From contig JASHUW010000279.1 of NCBI GenBank assembly GCA_030039815.1, positions 1 through 6,508 of the forward strand: a stretch of 6,508 bases of DNA, given 5' to 3'. Below, in pieces: positions 5,401 through 6,508 of this stretch. The notes beneath the pieces are model-generated. The model did not search any database. It saw only the letters and a list, made by a program, of their open reading frames with translations, and was not told the origin of the DNA. This stretch comes from Alphaproteobacteria bacterium (GTDB taxonomy: Bacteria; Pseudomonadota; Alphaproteobacteria; ATCC43930; CGMCC-115725). Every line of letters begins with the position of its first letter. Position 1 is the stretch's first letter. The position numbers and the translations under genes were made by a program.

Positions 5401-5519
5401 GTCCTTCGAGGCCCTGCTACGCAGGGCACCTCAGGATGAGGGAGGTCCTGGAGTGCCATCTACCCTCCTCATCCTGAGGTACGATCGCCGGGCTTGGCCC
5501 GGCGAGAGCCGCGAAGGCC
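5401..5519. repeat. Extragenic palindromic element: two inverted copies of a CCTTCG-hairpin-CCTCAGGATGAGG unit
   Basis: The left copy (about 5401-5445) reads CCTTCG (5403-5408), then the hairpin GCCCTG/CAGGGC (5411-5427), then CCTCAGGATGAGG (5429-5441). The right copy is inverted: CCTCATCCTGAGG (5467-5479), the hairpin CGCCGGGC-TTG-GCCCGGCG (5486-5504), then CGAAGG (5512-5517). The two inner arms pair over 14 bp (5428-5441 with 5467-5480) and imperfectly beyond, so the whole can fold into a branched cruciform. The hairpins differ in sequence but keep their pairing, which points to selection on structure. Units with these ends are, from memory, abundant in Bradyrhizobium-like genomes. The element fills the space between the PEP mutase-like gene and yhbW. 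Confidence 0.85.
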
Positions 5520-5537
5520 GCAACGGCGGACCTGCGG

Positions 5538-6401
5538 CTATTTGGGGTCGGGCCAGCGGCTGTCGCGGGCGACGTAATCGGCCATGCGGATCGCGGTCGC
5601 CAGCTCGGCCGGCGTGGCCATCGGCGGCTTCGCGCCGCCCTTCAAGCCGGCGAGCGCGGCGCGCACCGCATGGACGCTCGCGGCGAGGATGTCCTGGGGG
5701 TAGACGACGATCTTAATCCCGATCCGTTCCAACTCGGCGTCGCCCGGCATAAAGTGCCGGCCGGCCGGTGAAGTCACCGCGAGGGATGGCTTGCCGCCGG
5801 CGGCATCGATCCCGGCGCGCATCTCGGCCTCGGTTTGCGGCGAATCGAGAAAGAGGATGTCGGCGCCCTCGGCGGTAAACGCCGTGATCCGCGCCAGCGC
5901 CTCGTCGAAGCCGCGCGAGGTGCGCGCGTCGGTGCGGGCGAGGAGGAGGATGCCCGCTTCGCGACAGGCCTCGACCGCGGCGCGGCAGCGCAGCACCGCG
6001 GCATCGCGCTCGACGACGAGCTTGGCGCCGCCATGACCGAGCGGGCGCGGCCAAATCTTGTCCTCGATCAGCACCGCCGCCGCGCCGCGCCTGGCATAGG
6101 CGCGGATCGTCTTCTGCACGGCGAGCGCATTGCCGTGGCCGGTATCGCCGTCGGCAAGCCACAACACGCCCGGCGCGGCGGCGATGCAGGTCTCGACCGC
6201 GTCGGCCATCTCGGCGAACGTGACCATGTCCTGGTCGGGCATCGCCAGGCGCATCGCCGAGATGCTGGAGCCGGAGACGAAGCCGGTCTTGAACCCGGCC
6301 TCGGCGATCAGATGTGCGCCGAGGCCGTCGCCGCAGCCCGGCATGACCTGGAGCCGAGGCTCGTCGAGAAGCGCTTTCAACGCGGCGGCTTGCGGCTGCA
6401 T
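5538..6401 (-). CDS. Isocitrate lyase/PEP mutase superfamily enzyme (oxaloacetate decarboxylase-like)
   Basis: A 287-residue cytoplasmic TIM-barrel enzyme that should cleave or rearrange C-C or C-P bonds of 2-oxo or 2-hydroxy acids with Mg2+. Motifs in order: SGSSISAM (43-50); ADGDTGHGN (83-91) with the metal-binding aspartates Asp84 and Asp86; IEDK (112-115) with Glu113; LGH (121-123); ARTDA (155-159) with Arg156; and DILFLDSP (181-188). The lyase signature KRCGH, with its catalytic cysteine, reads RPLGH here (Leu121 in place of Cys), so isocitrate and 2-methylisocitrate lyase activity is unlikely. Oxaloacetate decarboxylase, another 2-oxoacid decarboxylase or hydrolase, or a phosphonate-type mutase are open; no phosphonate genes are nearby. 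Start: ATG 6401 is preceded by AAAGGA at 6413-6408 with good spacing. It lies 45 nt after the stop of the partial upstream gene and may be co-transcribed with it. Confidence 0.88.
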   Translation of the reverse strand: MQPQAAALKALLDEPRLQVMPGCGDGLGAHLIAEAGFKTGFVSGSSISAMRLAMPDQDMVTFAEMADAVETCIAAAPGVLWLADGDTGHGNALAVQKTIRAYARRGAAAVLIEDKIWPRPLGHGGAKLVVERDAAVLRCRAAVEACREAGILLLARTDARTSRGFDEALARITAFTAEGADILFLDSPQTEAEMRAGIDAAGGKPSLAVTSPAGRHFMPGDAELERIGIKIVVYPQDILAASVHAVRAALAGLKGGAKPPMATPAELATAIRMADYVARDSRWPDPK

Positions 6402-6446
6402 GGCGGTTCCTTTCGTCTTGCCGCCGCGACTATAGGCCGGAGCAGG

Positions 6447-6508
6447 CTAGATCGGCAGATGTTCGTCGATCCAGGCTTTCGCCTGGGCGAGCACGCGCTC
6501 GACCGATT
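6447..6508 (-). CDS. C-terminal end of an unidentified gene (partial)
   Basis: The minus strand is open from the right edge to TAG at 6449-6447, encoding SVERVLAQAKAWIDEHLPI as the last 19 residues. Codons end mostly in G or C, as in the neighbouring genes, and the amphipathic helix ending in HLPI looks like a normal protein C-terminus. Too little is present to name the family. It is 45 nt upstream of the PEP mutase-like gene on the same strand, with no terminator visible in between, so an operon is plausible. Confidence 0.6.
   Translation of the reverse strand, partial: SVERVLAQAKAWIDEHLPI

Noticed and set aside
3204..5477. A 757-residue plus-strand open frame spanning the transporter and running antisense through yhbW
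   Set aside because: It is out of frame with the NiCoT motifs and antisense to an intact YhbW protein. Its Arg/Ala/Gly-rich composition fits a GC-driven shadow frame.
5401..5519. CRISPR array or insertion sequence ends
   Set aside because: There are only two units, in inverted orientation, with no spacers, no transposase and no target-site duplication; it fits an extragenic palindromic repeat.
6130..6435. A 101-residue plus-strand frame at the right end
   Set aside because: It is antisense to the intact PEP mutase-like gene over nearly its whole length and has no family features.

Overview
This is a GC-rich (high GC at third codon positions) chromosomal window that looks alphaproteobacterial, most likely Hyphomicrobiales or a near relative. 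Three things suggest this: two exact EcfG-type promoters (GGAAC-N16/17-CGTT, the general stress response signature of this class), an extragenic palindrome of the CCTTCG...CTCAGGATGAGG type that I recall from Bradyrhizobium/Rhodopseudomonas-like genomes, and the protein sequences themselves. No phage, transposase, CRISPR array, tRNA or rRNA is visible. The window is mostly ordinary core and metabolic genes, and its interest lies between the genes.

Layout. 1-704 (+): the 3' part of a branched-chain 2-oxoacid dehydrogenase E2 gene (bkdB-like). 714-1241 (+): gmhB, a zinc-binding HAD phosphatase for heptose bisphosphate. 1242-1641: no convincing gene, but a cluster of back-to-back hairpins with UCCCCC loops on the minus strand and a strong last hairpin, proposed as a small RNA. 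1642-1672: rho-independent terminator for the minus-strand gene that follows. 1697-1975 (-): a small secreted protein of unknown function. 2048-2114: two back-to-back EcfG promoters, one for the secreted protein and one for the YihY/BrkB membrane protein gene at 2123-3016 (+). 3017-3312: a gap with coding-like but unassigned sequence. 3313-4368 (+): a nickel/cobalt transporter (NiCoT). 4365-5360 (-): a YhbW-like flavin-dependent luciferase-family oxidoreductase, tail-to-tail with the transporter so that both stop codons share CTAG. 5360-5395 (-): an 11-residue leader ORF overlapping the yhbW start. 5401-5519: a large branched inverted repeat. 5538-6401 (-): an isocitrate lyase/PEP mutase superfamily enzyme lacking the lyase cysteine. 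6447-6508 (-): the 3' end of another gene.

How the genes relate. The firmest regulatory statement is that the secreted protein and the YihY protein form a divergent pair, both probably switched on by the EcfG sigma factor under general stress. The three minus-strand genes at the right end (unknown, PEP mutase-like, yhbW) run in the same direction and could be co-transcribed, although the inverted repeat interrupts the last gap. bkdB and gmhB are only 9 nt apart and may share a transcript despite unrelated pathways. I see no complete new multi-gene system. The best candidates for something undescribed are the C-rich-loop RNA at about 1338-1450, the stress-controlled secreted protein/YihY pair, and the repeat-derived leader ORF in front of yhbW.
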